Source of the DNA: an uncultured Pseudomonadota bacterium
Lineage (GTDB): Bacteria; Pseudomonadota; Gammaproteobacteria; Burkholderiales; Rhodocyclaceae
Reading direction: 5' to 3'
Assembly: GCA_903939665.1 (NCBI GenBank)
Contig: CAJAHZ010000397.1
Coordinates: 1 to 15,902 of the forward strand
DNA length: 15,902 bases
In this document: positions 1 through 6,439 of the stretch, piece after piece
Position numbering within the stretch: the first letter of the stretch is position 1
Layout of the letters: each line of letters starts with the position of its first letter
The notes under the pieces: generated by a model
Database searches by the model: none
What the model was told of the DNA's origin: nothing
The model's input: only the letters and a program-made list of their open reading frames with translations
Position numbers and translations under genes: made by a program

Positions 1-522
1 TACGCAATACAGCGCAATCGGCAAGGGCAGGCCGAGCAGTGTGCCGGTGAGGTATTGCCGGAACCTGATGCCGGACAAGGCGAGCGCGTAGTTGAGCGCG
101 GGAACGGTTTGAAACAGAATTCTGAGCAATACAACGCTGCGGATCGGCTGGGCGTCGAGCCTGCCGAGGATGCGGGCGGCGGTCTTGCCCGTGAGTTCGC
201 GCAGGGCGTTGCCGCCTACGAAGCGGATCGTGAAAAATGTCAGCACGCATGAAATGCTGGCGGCAACATAGGTGGCAAGGCCGCCCCAGCCACGTCCGAG
301 GGTGAGGACGGCAGCCGCGAGAAACAGCCAGCCGGGAATCTGGATGAGGTTGCCCAGCGAGAACAGGGCGATGAAGATGATCAGTCCGCTGATCCGGTGT
401 TCGGCGATCCGCTGCTGCAGAAAATCCAGGCTGAAGTGCTGGCGCAGCCCCAATAGCTCAAAGCCTGCGAGCAGCAGCCCGAGAAAAATGGCGACAGCGA
501 TTAGTCGTGTGTGGCGCTGCAT
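1..522 (-). CDS. VTT/TVP38 (DedA-like) family membrane protein, C-terminus cut by the window edge
   Basis: An open frame of 174 codons runs off the window edge without a stop. The start ATG (520-522) has an AGGAAG Shine-Dalgarno at 5-bp spacing. An in-frame ATG 38 codons earlier (at 636) has only a tightly placed GGAG and would add a polar leader, so I prefer the shorter form. Residues 7-26 form a first membrane segment. Residues 46-103 contain the VTT-type core (GNLIQIPGWLFL, then a glycine-rich re-entrant-like stretch ending FFTIRFVGG). Residues 133-172 carry the second conserved part (LLRILFQTVPALNYALALSG). Family members are inner-membrane proteins linked to lipid or undecaprenyl-phosphate translocation and envelope homeostasis; the substrate here is unknown. 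It is divergent from the small ORF at 717 and the bufferin genes. Confidence 0.82.
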   Translation of the reverse strand, partial: MQRHTRLIAVAIFLGLLLAGFELLGLRQHFSLDFLQQRIAEHRISGLIIFIALFSLGNLIQIPGWLFLAAAVLTLGRGWGGLATYVAASISCVLTFFTIRFVGGNALRELTGKTAARILGRLDAQPIRSVVLLRILFQTVPALNYALALSGIRFRQYLTGTLLGLPLPIALYCV

Positions 523-716
523 CGGTGCTTCCTGAAGTTGCGTGTTATCACAGCGCGCAGTTTGCTCGCAATCGGCGAGTTGCACGAACCCGGCAAAGCG
601 CCCCTGTGCGATCAACATTCTGTAAGGCGCGGGCATCTTCTCCGACTACTGATAGGAAGGCTTGTCCCGCTCGGTCTGGGGGCCGTTCCAATTTTATTTA
701 CCTGTGGAGGTCTGTG

Positions 717-914
717 ATGGGAATTAGTGGCTGTACGTCTTGTCAGAAAGGTGGCTTGGAGGCGCTCAGGGATTATGGGCGTGATATTCAAGTGCGTCAT
801 GAGCGGGTTGTGGCAAAGGTTGGGGCGCAGGCGGCGGGTGTCTTGGCGACAAGCGCCGGGAATCGGCCTGTCGAGAGCGCCGTGGTCGGCAGCAGGATCA
901 GCATCAGGGCATAG
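717..914 (+). CDS. Unrecognised 65-aa protein with N-terminal CxxC
   Basis: I do not recognise this protein. The ATG has a strong GGAGG Shine-Dalgarno (706-710) at 6-bp spacing, which is the main reason to call it. The protein begins MGISGCTSCQKG, giving Cys6 and Cys9 as a CxxC pair. It continues as a charged, probably helical stretch (residues 14-33) and ends VVGSRISIRA. There is no signal peptide or membrane segment, so it should be cytoplasmic. Its stop lies 21 bp before a candidate promoter for the bufferin peptide, on the same strand. A link to metal or thiol handling is inferred from CxxC and position only. It could instead be an unrelated small gene. Confidence 0.5.
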   Translation: MGISGCTSCQKGGLEALRDYGRDIQVRHERVVAKVGAQAAGVLATSAGNRPVESAVVGSRISIRA

Positions 915-934
915 TTAAAAAAGTTTTTTCTGCT

Positions 935-961
935 GTAAGTAATTCGCGGTTCGTGCGTCTA
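935..961 (+). promoter_or_regulatory. Candidate ECF-type promoter of the bufferin operon
   Basis: GTAAGT (935-940) and CGTCTA (956-961) are separated by 15 bp and resemble the -35 and -10 boxes of ECF sigma promoters. An A6-G-T6 tract (917-929) lies just upstream and could act as an UP element. Known bufferin operons are often ECF-controlled in response to copper, which fits. The downstream leader holds AGTGTCG (965-971) pairing with CGACACT (999-1005), enclosing a CCG-GAAA-CGG mini-hairpin with a GNRA-type tetraloop. No sigma-factor gene is present in the window. Confidence 0.4.
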
Positions 962-1031
962 ATCAGTGTCGGCAAGGCGGGCCGGAAACGGTTCGCTGCG
1001 ACACTACCTCATCACTACCAGGAGAAACAAA

Positions 1032-1292
1032 ATGTCGAATCAACTTTCCGGTGTTGCTCTGGCTGCTGCGGCGGCTGCGCTTTTCGCTTCGGGTGCCTTC
1101 ATGACACCGCTGGCTCAGGCTGCGGATGGCGCCACGGTTCATTGCACAGGTATTAATTCTTGCAAGGGTACGGCTGAGTGCAAGACGGCGAAGAATGATT
1201 GTAAAGGGATGAATGCCTGCAAGGGGCAGGGCTGGGTGAGCAAGCCCAGCGCCAAGGAATGTACGGATGCCGGTGGCAAGGTCGCCAAGTAA
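1032..1292 (+). CDS. bufA: Bufferin-type metallophore precursor peptide (BufA2-like)
   Basis: This is an 86-aa secreted cysteine-rich peptide. The start ATG follows AGGAG; an in-frame ATG at 966 would add 22 residues with no good ribosome site. Residues 1-30 are a Sec signal peptide with an alanine-rich core and likely cleavage after AQA (residue 30). The mature part has six cysteines (38, 44, 50, 57, 63, 77) in repeated CKG units such as INSCKG, NDCKG and NACKGQGW. Bufferins are ribosomally made periplasmic peptides whose cysteines are modified by an MNIO enzyme so that they sequester copper. Genes for that enzyme and its partner follow directly, which strongly supports the call. The BufA2 subgroup is assigned from memory of the CKGxNxCKGQG pattern and needs a profile search. 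Confidence 0.82.
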   Translation: MSNQLSGVALAAAAAALFASGAFMTPLAQAADGATVHCTGINSCKGTAECKTAKNDCKGMNACKGQGWVSKPSAKECTDAGGKVAK

Positions 1293-1303
1293 TTGATGGT
1301 CCG

Positions 1304-1337
1304 GGTCGCCCCGGTCGATGCCGGGGCGATCGTTTTT
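1304..1337 (+). terminator. Hairpin with T-run between bufA and bufB (possible attenuator)
   Basis: TCGCCCCGG (1306-1314) pairs perfectly with CCGGGGCGA (1321-1329) around a six-base loop, extended by a G-T and a G-C pair. TCG and then five T (1333-1337) follow. This is the layout of an intrinsic terminator. As it lies inside an operon, 16 bp before the bufB start, it probably works as a partial terminator or mRNA-stabilising 3' end that gives more peptide than enzyme. Confidence 0.65.
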
Positions 1338-1352
1338 CGTCGGGAGAAGTCA

Positions 1353-2192
1353 ATGAGCCAAGTTCTGCAAGGTTTCGGCCTGGGGTTGCGCACCGAGCAT
1401 TACAGCGATTTTGTCGCGGCGCCGCAGCGGGTCGACTGGCTCGAAATCATCTCCGAGAATTATCTGGTCGATGGCGGCAAGCCCTTGCACTTTCTTGACC
1501 GCATTCGTCGCGACTATCCGATGGCGATGCACGGTGTATCGCTGTCGATTGGCAGCAGTGATCCGCTCGATACCGATTATCTGCGCCAACTCAAGGCGCT
1601 GGTTCGGCGCGTCGAGCCGGCCTGGGTGTCCGACCATCTGTGCTGGACGGGAACCGATTCGCTGAATCTGCACGACCTGCTGCCTCTGCCTTATACCGAA
1701 GCAAGCTTGCGCCATCTCGTGCCGCGCGTGGCGCAGATGCAGGATCTGCTCGGCTGCCCCTTTCTGCTCGAAAACGTCTCCAGCTATGTGCGCTATCGCG
1801 CCGATGAGATGAGCGAGTGGGCATTCATCGCAGAACTGGTGGCACGCACCGGCTGCGAGTTGCTGCTCGATGTGAATAACGTTTATGTGAATAGCATCAA
1901 CCATGGTTTCGATCCGCGCACGTTTATCGATGCGATGCCGGCTGCGGCGGTACGGCAGATCCACCTCGCAGGCCATGAGGATCACGGTGGCTACATTGTC
2001 GATACGCACGACCATCCGGTCTGCGATGCCGTGTGGGATCTCTATGCCTACACCGTGCGCCGGACCGGTGCGGTACCGACAATGATCGAGCGCGATGACA
2101 ATATTCCGCCGCTCGCCGAACTGGTCGATGAACTCGATGCGGCCCGGCTGGTAGCGCAGCGGGTGCTCGCTGAACGGCGGCAGGCAGCATGA
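1353..2192 (+). CDS. bufB: MNIO (DUF692) family multinuclear iron oxidase, BufB
   Basis: This 279-aa protein has the usual length of DUF692/MNIO enzymes. I chose the ATG at 1353, preceded by GGGAGAAG; the upstream ATGs at 1293/1296 would translate through the T-run hairpin. Conserved blocks in order are WLEIISENY (29-37), MHGVSLSIG (59-67), SDHLCWTG (93-100), FLLENVSSY (137-145), LLLDVNNVYVN (170-180), IHLAGHED (203-210), DTHDHPV (217-223) and MIERDDNIPP (244-253). The His, Asp and Glu residues in these blocks (His60, Glu140, Asp173, His204, His219, Glu246) match the expected iron-binding pattern of a TIM barrel. Such enzymes use two or three irons and O2 to convert peptide cysteines into heterocycles. 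The stop overlaps the bufC start (ATGA), implying translational coupling. Confidence 0.92.
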   Translation: MSQVLQGFGLGLRTEHYSDFVAAPQRVDWLEIISENYLVDGGKPLHFLDRIRRDYPMAMHGVSLSIGSSDPLDTDYLRQLKALVRRVEPAWVSDHLCWTGTDSLNLHDLLPLPYTEASLRHLVPRVAQMQDLLGCPFLLENVSSYVRYRADEMSEWAFIAELVARTGCELLLDVNNVYVNSINHGFDPRTFIDAMPAAAVRQIHLAGHEDHGGYIVDTHDHPVCDAVWDLYAYTVRRTGAVPTMIERDDNIPPLAELVDELDAARLVAQRVLAERRQAA

Positions 2193-2962
2193 GCGCCGTT
2201 GCCGAATCGCAGCGCCGTTTCCAGCAGGCGGTACTGGCTGAGGATGCCACCCCCGGCTTGTTCGTCGCCGAGGGGCCGGACCTCGCCGGCGGGCTCGGGC
2301 TGTATCTGATGGCCTATCGCGTCCGCTTGCTGGCGGCGCTGCGCGACAACTTTCCGGTCCTGCATCGTGCGCTCGGCGACGAGGATTTTGCCGCTCTGGC
2401 GCATGACTACATCGATGCGCATCCTTCGCGTTTTCGCTCGATCCGCTGGTTTGGCGATGCGCTCGTCGACTTTCTTGACGCCGACCCCGAGCGTTTGCCG
2501 CATCCGGCGCTGGCCGATGTGGCGCGCATGGACTGGGCGATGCGCGGGGCTTTTGATGCGCGGGAGGTATCGCTGCTGACGCTGCCCGATCTTGCCGCGC
2601 TGGCGCCCGAAGCCTGGCCGCTGAAGCGCTTCGCTCTGCTACCGTCGGTGCGCATCATCGAGTTGAACTGGCGTGTTGAGCCGATCTGGCGCGCGCTCAA
2701 CGAAGATGCGGATGCGCAGAGCGAAGCGCCCGAGCTTTTTGCTCACCTGCTGCTGGTGTGGCGACCGAAGCTCGATTGCCTCTGGCGTTCCGCCGCTGGC
2801 GCAGAAGCCGCGGCCTTGCGCGCAGTAGCGCAGGGCGCAAATTTTGCCGAGTGCTGCGAGTCGATCGCGCAAAGCGGCGAGCCCGATCCGGCGACGGTCG
2901 CAGCCGGATTGTTGCAGCGCTGGGTCTCGGATGGTTTGCTGATGCGTGAAGAAGCGCTCTAG
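2189..2962 (+). CDS. bufC: DUF2063/HvfC-type partner protein, BufC
   Basis: This is a 257-aa soluble protein with its start fixed by the 4-bp ATGA overlap with bufB. Residues 8-96 form the helical DUF2063 N-terminal domain: an F-Q-x-A-V helix, then LYLMAYRVRLLAALRDNFP (38-56), DFAALAHDYI (66-75) and SIRWFGDALVDFL (84-96). The C-terminal half is less conserved and contains NWRVEPIWRAL and a winged-helix-like end. Family members bind the MNIO enzyme and help it engage the precursor peptide. It probably closes the core operon: a weak hairpin (ATGCC/GGCAT, 2976-2990, then TTTCCTT) follows. The fourth gene of many bufferin operons, a DoxX-type membrane protein, is not seen here. Confidence 0.88.
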   Translation: MSAVAESQRRFQQAVLAEDATPGLFVAEGPDLAGGLGLYLMAYRVRLLAALRDNFPVLHRALGDEDFAALAHDYIDAHPSRFRSIRWFGDALVDFLDADPERLPHPALADVARMDWAMRGAFDAREVSLLTLPDLAALAPEAWPLKRFALLPSVRIIELNWRVEPIWRALNEDADAQSEAPELFAHLLLVWRPKLDCLWRSAAGAEAAALRAVAQGANFAECCESIAQSGEPDPATVAAGLLQRWVSDGLLMREEAL

Positions 2963-3076
2963 CAGGCGTTGCGCCATGCCAGACGCGGCATTTCCTTGCT
3001 TCGACTGATTCAGTAGTTTTGGCGTATTCCTGTTTTCCTACGTCGATTGGGCGCAAAGCCGACAGACGCTGTTTGC

Positions 3077-3133
3077 CTGAATCAACAGAATGTCCTCTGA
3101 ATCAATCGGACTGCTCACGGCATCGGGATGCCG
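3077..3133 (+). promoter_or_regulatory. Direct repeats and a dyad upstream of the 75-aa membrane ORF
   Basis: CTGAATCAA occurs twice, at 3077 and 3097, exactly 20 bp apart. A related symmetric CTGATTCAG lies at 3005-3013. A dyad of 7-bp arms, CGGCATC-GG-GATGCCG, occupies 3118-3133, 27 bp before the GTG start. The two-turn spacing and the dyad suggest a regulator-binding region, but no known box is recognised. Confidence 0.3.
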
Positions 3134-3160
3134 GGTTTCCAACGCATTCAGGAGCTCATC

Positions 3161-3388
3161 GTGAAAACGCTATTTTCCCTCGCCTCATTTCTCGTTGCCA
3201 CCGTTGCGTGGGTAGTGGCAGTTGCCGATTTTTCCCTTGCCCGGGTTTTCGAGTTCCGTCGTCCGTATCTGGTGCCACGACGCACTTTCTTCGCGGCCTA
3301 CTGGGCAAGCCGTGCCTACCTGACGGGGCAACCCCTGAATCTGCACACCTTCCGCATCCGGGACTACCCGCGGCATAACTGCCTTTGA
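3161..3388 (+). CDS. Unrecognised 75-aa single-pass membrane protein
   Basis: I do not recognise this protein. The GTG start is chosen because AGGAG sits 6 bp upstream; an in-frame ATG at 3128 adds 11 residues and lies inside the dyad. Residues 2-26 form one hydrophobic segment (TLFSLASFLVATVAWVVAVADF). A basic tail of about 50 residues contains YLVPRRTFFAAYWASRAYLTG. The tail is arginine-rich and so probably cytoplasmic. The gene lies 198 bp after bufC on the same strand, with apparent regulatory repeats of its own, so it may or may not belong to the bufferin unit. It occupies the place where a DoxX-type bufD is often found but is far too short to be one. Confidence 0.5.
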   Translation: MKTLFSLASFLVATVAWVVAVADFSLARVFEFRRPYLVPRRTFFAAYWASRAYLTGQPLNLHTFRIRDYPRHNCL

Positions 3389-3471
3389 CTTCTGTCGCAG
3401 GAGACGGCGCTGCAGGTCGTTGAGCGGCGATTTGCCGCATCCCAGAATTTCTTGAAGGGGCCCTTGTTTCC

Positions 3472-4854
3472 TCAGGCCTTCGCGGCATCGGCGCGCCGCA
3501 AACCGCCGAGGGCGAAAGGAATAAAGCCGATCAAAATCCCGCCGATTCCCATGATGTTGGTGACCATGTCGAAGGTGGGAATGCTGTAGATCGCGATAAA
3601 AACCATAAACAGGGCGGCCAGCAATGGCCAGAGAACAAATGATATTGCGTTGTATGCGCCGGCTTTTAATTTGTCCCGATAATGCCAGGCGCAAGCAAAC
3701 CCGGCGAGGCTCATGTAAAAGCAGATCTGGAAACCAATGGCCAGAATCGAGCTTTCGAGGATCTGCTTCACCGAGGGCATGAATGACGAGCTGAAGAGCA
3801 GCAAGACGCCGAGGAACCAGATCACAAAGGTTGCTACCCAAGGTGTTTTCCACTCGGGATGGATTTTGGCGTAACGGGGATGCAGCATCTCGTCCCGCGC
3901 CATGGCGAACATGCTGCGACTGAATTGCAGAATTTGCGTTTCGATCGTGCCGACGGTGCTCAGGATGGTCGAAAGCACCGCCAGATAATTCCACGGCGCG
4001 GGAAACAGCTTGTTGGCGATCGCGTAAAGCACATTCGTGTTGGCCTGTGATATTTCCTCGTCGTTGAGCACGATCAATACCACGATCATCATGATGATGA
4101 AGAACAGGATCAGGTTGACCATGGCCCAGAAGGCTCCTTTGCCTGCCGGATGCGCCTTGCCGGAGTCGCCGGTCTTGGTTTCCTCGCTAAGATTCATGGT
4201 CACATCCCAGCCCCAGTAGAAGAAAATGGCCGTCAGAGCGCCCGTGGCAAATAACTGGGGGGTAAAGGAAAACGGCGAAAACCAGATGATCGAAGGCGGG
4301 TGCGCCGGGCGGTCGCCATATTGCATAAAGGCTGCGATGATCAGGGCAAAGACCACCACCGTTTCAATCCCGGTCAGAATGAGTTGGGTATAGCTTGCGT
4401 GCTTGATCCCCTTGGTCACGACAAGGGTGACCAGCGTCAGCCAAATGGCAGCGGTACCAGTTACCCAGAGCGTATTCTCGACCAGATCGGGAGCAATCAA
4501 TATCAGGGTCGAGGTGGCGGCGGGTATCGTGGCGGACACCATGAAAAATATCGACGCCACCAGCAATCCCCAGCCGGTGAAGAATCCCCAGGTTCTGCCA
4601 AAGACTTGCCCTACCCAGGCATAAGCAGCACCGGCATGTGGCGTGATCTTGCTGAGGTGAAAGAACGCCAGCATGATGCCGAACATCACCAGGCCACAAT
4701 AGAAAATGCTGCCGACCGACAGAACGCCGACCGACGCCACAATGGCGGCGGTTGTTACGGCAACGCTGAATGCCGGCGCAGTGCCCGCTATGCCCATAAT
4801 CGCCGACTCGAAGGTTCCGAGTGATCCTTTGGCTAATTCCCCATGTGTTGACAC
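3472..4854 (-). CDS. APC-superfamily amino-acid/polyamine permease
   Basis: This 460-aa inner-membrane transporter has about 12 hydrophobic segments. The start is a GTG (4852-4854) with GGGGAAA upstream. The frame stays open for 86 more codons to an ATG at 5112, but that extension covers a VapC remnant and is not membrane-like. TM1 carries the unwound substrate-binding motif GIAGTAPAFS (21-30). PHAGAAYAWVGQVFGR (72-87) is the typical TM2-TM3 signature. YWGWDVTMNLSEETK (213-227) is the TM6/TM6-7 region. FSRSMFAMARDEMLHPRYAKIHPEWKTPW (311-339) is the conserved cytoplasmic loop. It should import or exchange amino acids or amines; the exact substrate cannot be read. It is convergent with the 75-aa ORF. 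Confidence 0.9.
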   Translation of the reverse strand: MSTHGELAKGSLGTFESAIMGIAGTAPAFSVAVTTAAIVASVGVLSVGSIFYCGLVMFGIMLAFFHLSKITPHAGAAYAWVGQVFGRTWGFFTGWGLLVASIFFMVSATIPAATSTLILIAPDLVENTLWVTGTAAIWLTLVTLVVTKGIKHASYTQLILTGIETVVVFALIIAAFMQYGDRPAHPPSIIWFSPFSFTPQLFATGALTAIFFYWGWDVTMNLSEETKTGDSGKAHPAGKGAFWAMVNLILFFIIMMIVVLIVLNDEEISQANTNVLYAIANKLFPAPWNYLAVLSTILSTVGTIETQILQFSRSMFAMARDEMLHPRYAKIHPEWKTPWVATFVIWFLGVLLLFSSSFMPSVKQILESSILAIGFQICFYMSLAGFACAWHYRDKLKAGAYNAISFVLWPLLAALFMVFIAIYSIPTFDMVTNIMGIGGILIGFIPFALGGLRRADAAKA

Positions 4855-4917
4855 GATATTTCCCCGAGCGGATGAATTTGAAATGACAGGCAGGATGATA
4901 ATCTGCTTTGGCTGATA

Positions 4918-5143
4918 TCCGGTTGGCCGGTGCAATCGCCCTGGCTCTGCGCAATGCTCGCGAGGCAAGGTAGGGTGAACTGGGCAAGAATACGGAACAG
5001 CTCCAAGTTGGCCACGTCGGAATTTCGTGGCAGTCTCCCAAGGGCTCGCCACCCTAATCAAAATTGCGTTGGCCTCGTCGGCTACGGCCTCCCTGCTCTG
5101 GGTTGGGGTCATCGGTCAGCCACCAGAGCAAGGAATGGGGCAG
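4918..5143 (-). pseudogene. vapC: Degenerate VapC-type PIN-domain toxin
   Basis: Two PIN-domain blocks are readable in different frames. The first, near 5105-5143, reads LLWWLTDDPNP and matches the usual 'HALLWWLTDDP' N-terminal block, but the catalytic Asp-Thr-His context is lost. The second, in another frame (about 5005-5094), reads REAVADEANAILIRVA and SPWETATKFRRGQL, the equivalent of VapC 'SVASLWEIAIKHRLGKL'. A frameshift near 5095-5103 joins them. Further on, REHCAEPGRL may be the decayed third block before the lost 'HRDPFDR' motif. No full frame and no antitoxin remain, so it is non-functional. The last part of the similarity is speculative. Confidence 0.7.
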
Positions 5144-5251
5144 GCCGGAAGTTGAATTGAAAATGAATGCGGCTTGCCGCTATGGATTTGTGTTGCCACT
5201 TGACTCAGCGCCGGCTAATGGGTGAGCCCTTTGGCTGCCACCCAGGAACAA

Positions 5252-5303
5252 TTGCAGAAGTAATTTCCGGGTAGTGAGATATCAATACTAGTGAAATGAG
5301 GAG
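5252..5303 (+). promoter_or_regulatory. Promoter/operator candidate for ParDE pair 1
   Basis: TTGCAG (5252-5257) and TGAGAT (5275-5280) lie 17 bp apart as weak -35 and -10 boxes. TAGTGAGAT (5272-5280) and TAGTGAAAT (5289-5297) form a near-direct repeat over and after the -10, as expected for autorepression by a ribbon-helix-helix antitoxin. GAGGAG (5298-5303) is the Shine-Dalgarno for the ATG at 5310. Confidence 0.35.
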
Positions 5304-5309
5304 TTTGCC

Positions 5310-5612
5310 ATGCCCAATCTGTCGGTCAAACTGGATGAAGCAACGCGTCACCGCCTGCTGGAGGTTGCCGCCGGCCAAGGCATCACCCCCCACGCCTTCA
5401 TGATCAAGGCCATCGGCACCGAGTTGGCGCAGGCAGAGGCGGAGGCAGCTTTTGTGGCACGGGCATTGGCGGCACGCACGCAGGTAATCGCCACCGGCCA
5501 GGTCATCGATGGCCCGGCTTTTGCGGACTATCTACGTTGCCGTGTGCGGGGGCAGTCTGCTACGCGCCCGTCGGCAAAGGCCATTACGGAGTGTGTGGAA
5601 ACCAAAGAATGA
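5310..5612 (+). CDS. parD: Ribbon-helix-helix antitoxin, ParD/CopG-like (pair 1)
   Basis: This 100-aa protein starts at an ATG with GAGGAG at 6-bp spacing. Residues 1-40 form a ribbon-helix-helix domain: strand LSVKLDE, first helix ATRHRLLEVAAGQG, then ITPHAFMIKAIGTEL. The C-terminal half, with a long alanine-rich helix (41-65) and a basic, less ordered tail, should wrap the toxin. It would neutralise the ParE-like toxin and repress its own promoter. Its stop overlaps the toxin start by ATGA. It resembles the antitoxin at 7355 in layout and in the block PHAFM-x(2)-AI, so the two are probably paralogues. Confidence 0.8.
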   Translation: MPNLSVKLDEATRHRLLEVAAGQGITPHAFMIKAIGTELAQAEAEAAFVARALAARTQVIATGQVIDGPAFADYLRCRVRGQSATRPSAKAITECVETKE

Positions 5613-5899
5613 CGTGCTGGCTGCTAGCGCCGGAAGCCGCAGATGACTTGGAGCGTCTGGCGGACTTTCTTCTGAAGGCTGATGCTGAATGCGCTATTGA
5701 AACGATCGACTTGATTCTCGATGCCCTCATGGTTCTGGAACGGCATCCGCGTATGGGTCGGCCTTTGCCACAGGGTTTGCGCGAACTGATCATTTCCCGC
5801 GGCCAATCCGGGGGCCTGGCGCTTTACAGCTATGACGAAGGCGCTGATATGGCACTGATTCTAGTGGTGCGCCATCAACGCGAGCAGGATTACCACTGA
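5609..5899 (+). CDS. parE: ParE/RelE-superfamily toxin (pair 1)
   Basis: This 96-aa protein starts at the ATG overlapping the antitoxin stop; an upstream in-frame ATG at 5537 lies inside the antitoxin and is less likely. The family pattern is clear: AADDLERLADFLL (10-22) as helix 1, then ERHPRMGRP (44-52), LRELIISRG (57-65), ALYSYDEG (71-78) and LILVVRHQRE (83-92). ParE toxins inhibit DNA gyrase, whereas RelE relatives cleave mRNA on the ribosome; the 'HPxxGRP…RH' pattern fits the ParE-like plasmid-stabilisation branch. An ungapped comparison with the toxin at 7627 gives 48 of 96 identical residues. The frame appears intact. Confidence 0.87.
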   Translation: MTCWLLAPEAADDLERLADFLLKADAECAIETIDLILDALMVLERHPRMGRPLPQGLRELIISRGQSGGLALYSYDEGADMALILVVRHQREQDYH

Positions 5900-6078
5900 G
5901 CGTGCCATTTTCAACGGCAGCAAGGCTGTGAACCGGCCTTCCAAAATCGCTGGCCCGATCATCACGTCGCCTGGAAAATATCCTTTGATCGTTCGCGTTT
6001 TTCGTGGCCGTTGGCTCTGACGCGCATTGCTGTCATTGGTGTTATTGAGGTCAGCTTCGCATTCTTTTTGGCGGATCG

Positions 6079-6104
6079 AAAGGGTCAGAATCTATTGATC
6101 CCTT
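6079..6104. repeat. REP-like inverted repeat at the hicB 3' end
   Basis: AAAGGGTCAGAAT is followed after 3 bases by TTGATCCCTT, forming an imperfect dyad (AAGGG-TCA against TGA-T-CCCTT). It resembles GGGTCAG-type palindromes scattered in proteobacterial genomes and often linked to REP-associated transposases. The last residues and stop of the hicB reading frame are encoded by it. A related sequence lies at 7178-7220. The REP assignment is from general resemblance only. Confidence 0.4.
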
Positions 6105-6439
6105 GAGCGTGAGCCGCCTGCCGTAGCACCCGCTCAGCCCAGCGATTAAGACTCTGCCCCGTGTGTTGTGCTGCGGCCTTGAGTGCCGCGGCGTGAACCG
6201 CCGGGTCAACGCGCAGCATGAGTCGACCGGATGCAGGTTTTTCTGGAGCCTGCTTCAGTTTTTCGCAGGCGGCGACATAGTCGTCAACCGCCTCATGGAA
6301 AGCACTTGTGAATGCAGCAACTGATTCACCATGAAAAATGATGAAGTCATCAATATCAAGCGCGCCCGACCAGAATGTTGTCGACCGGATCAAATTCCAG
6401 GGCGGCAATGTAGCCTCGGTAAGTGATTGTGTTTTTCAT
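6085..6439 (-). pseudogene. hicB: HicB-family antitoxin, frameshifted
   Basis: The ATG (6437-6439) overlaps the hicA stop as ATGA. The frame gives MKNTITYRGYIAALEFDP and then VDNILVGRA before a TGA after 27 codons. The rest continues in another frame from ALDIDDFIIFHGES onward to the stop at 6085. Joined, it is a standard HicB: a partial RNase-H-like fold (IAALEFDP, FHGESVAAFTSAFHEAVDDY) and a C-terminal ribbon-helix-helix-like part (SGRLMLRVDPAVHAAALKAA, then SLNRWAERVL). Loss of a GC pair in a GCGCGC run near 6358-6366 would explain the shift. It may be a true mutation or a base-calling error. The upstream toxin is intact, so loss of the antitoxin would matter. Confidence 0.82.

Larger units (their letters stand above)
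4855..5309. other. 455-bp interval between permease and first ParDE pair
   Basis: The interval separates divergent genes. Its permease-proximal half holds the VapC remnant (4918-5143). The remaining 5144-5309 contains no recognisable gene; its end near 5252-5303 carries the promoter/operator and Shine-Dalgarno of the antitoxin. No VapB-type antitoxin remnant was seen beside the VapC remnant. Confidence 0.6.

Noticed and set aside
272..535. Plus-strand frame opposite the VTT gene
   Set aside because: The opposite strand encodes a hydrophobic protein with family blocks; this frame is arginine/serine-rich with no ribosome site.
1350..2015. Long minus-strand open frame opposite bufB
   Set aside because: It is a shadow of a clearly conserved MNIO gene in a GC-rich sequence and has no recognisable motif.
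3425..3450. GCGGC-gattt-GCCGC hairpin as a terminator between convergent genes
   Set aside because: The stem is only 5 bp and no T-run follows on either strand.
3185..3994. Minus-strand 269-codon frame overlapping the permease end
   Set aside because: It lies out of frame within the conserved permease and the 75-aa ORF, with arginine/histidine-rich composition typical of a shadow frame.
3472..5112. Permease read from the upstream ATG (546 aa)
   Set aside because: The first 86 residues are not membrane-like and coincide with VapC remnant sequence; a GTG with a good ribosome site starts the typical 460-aa form.
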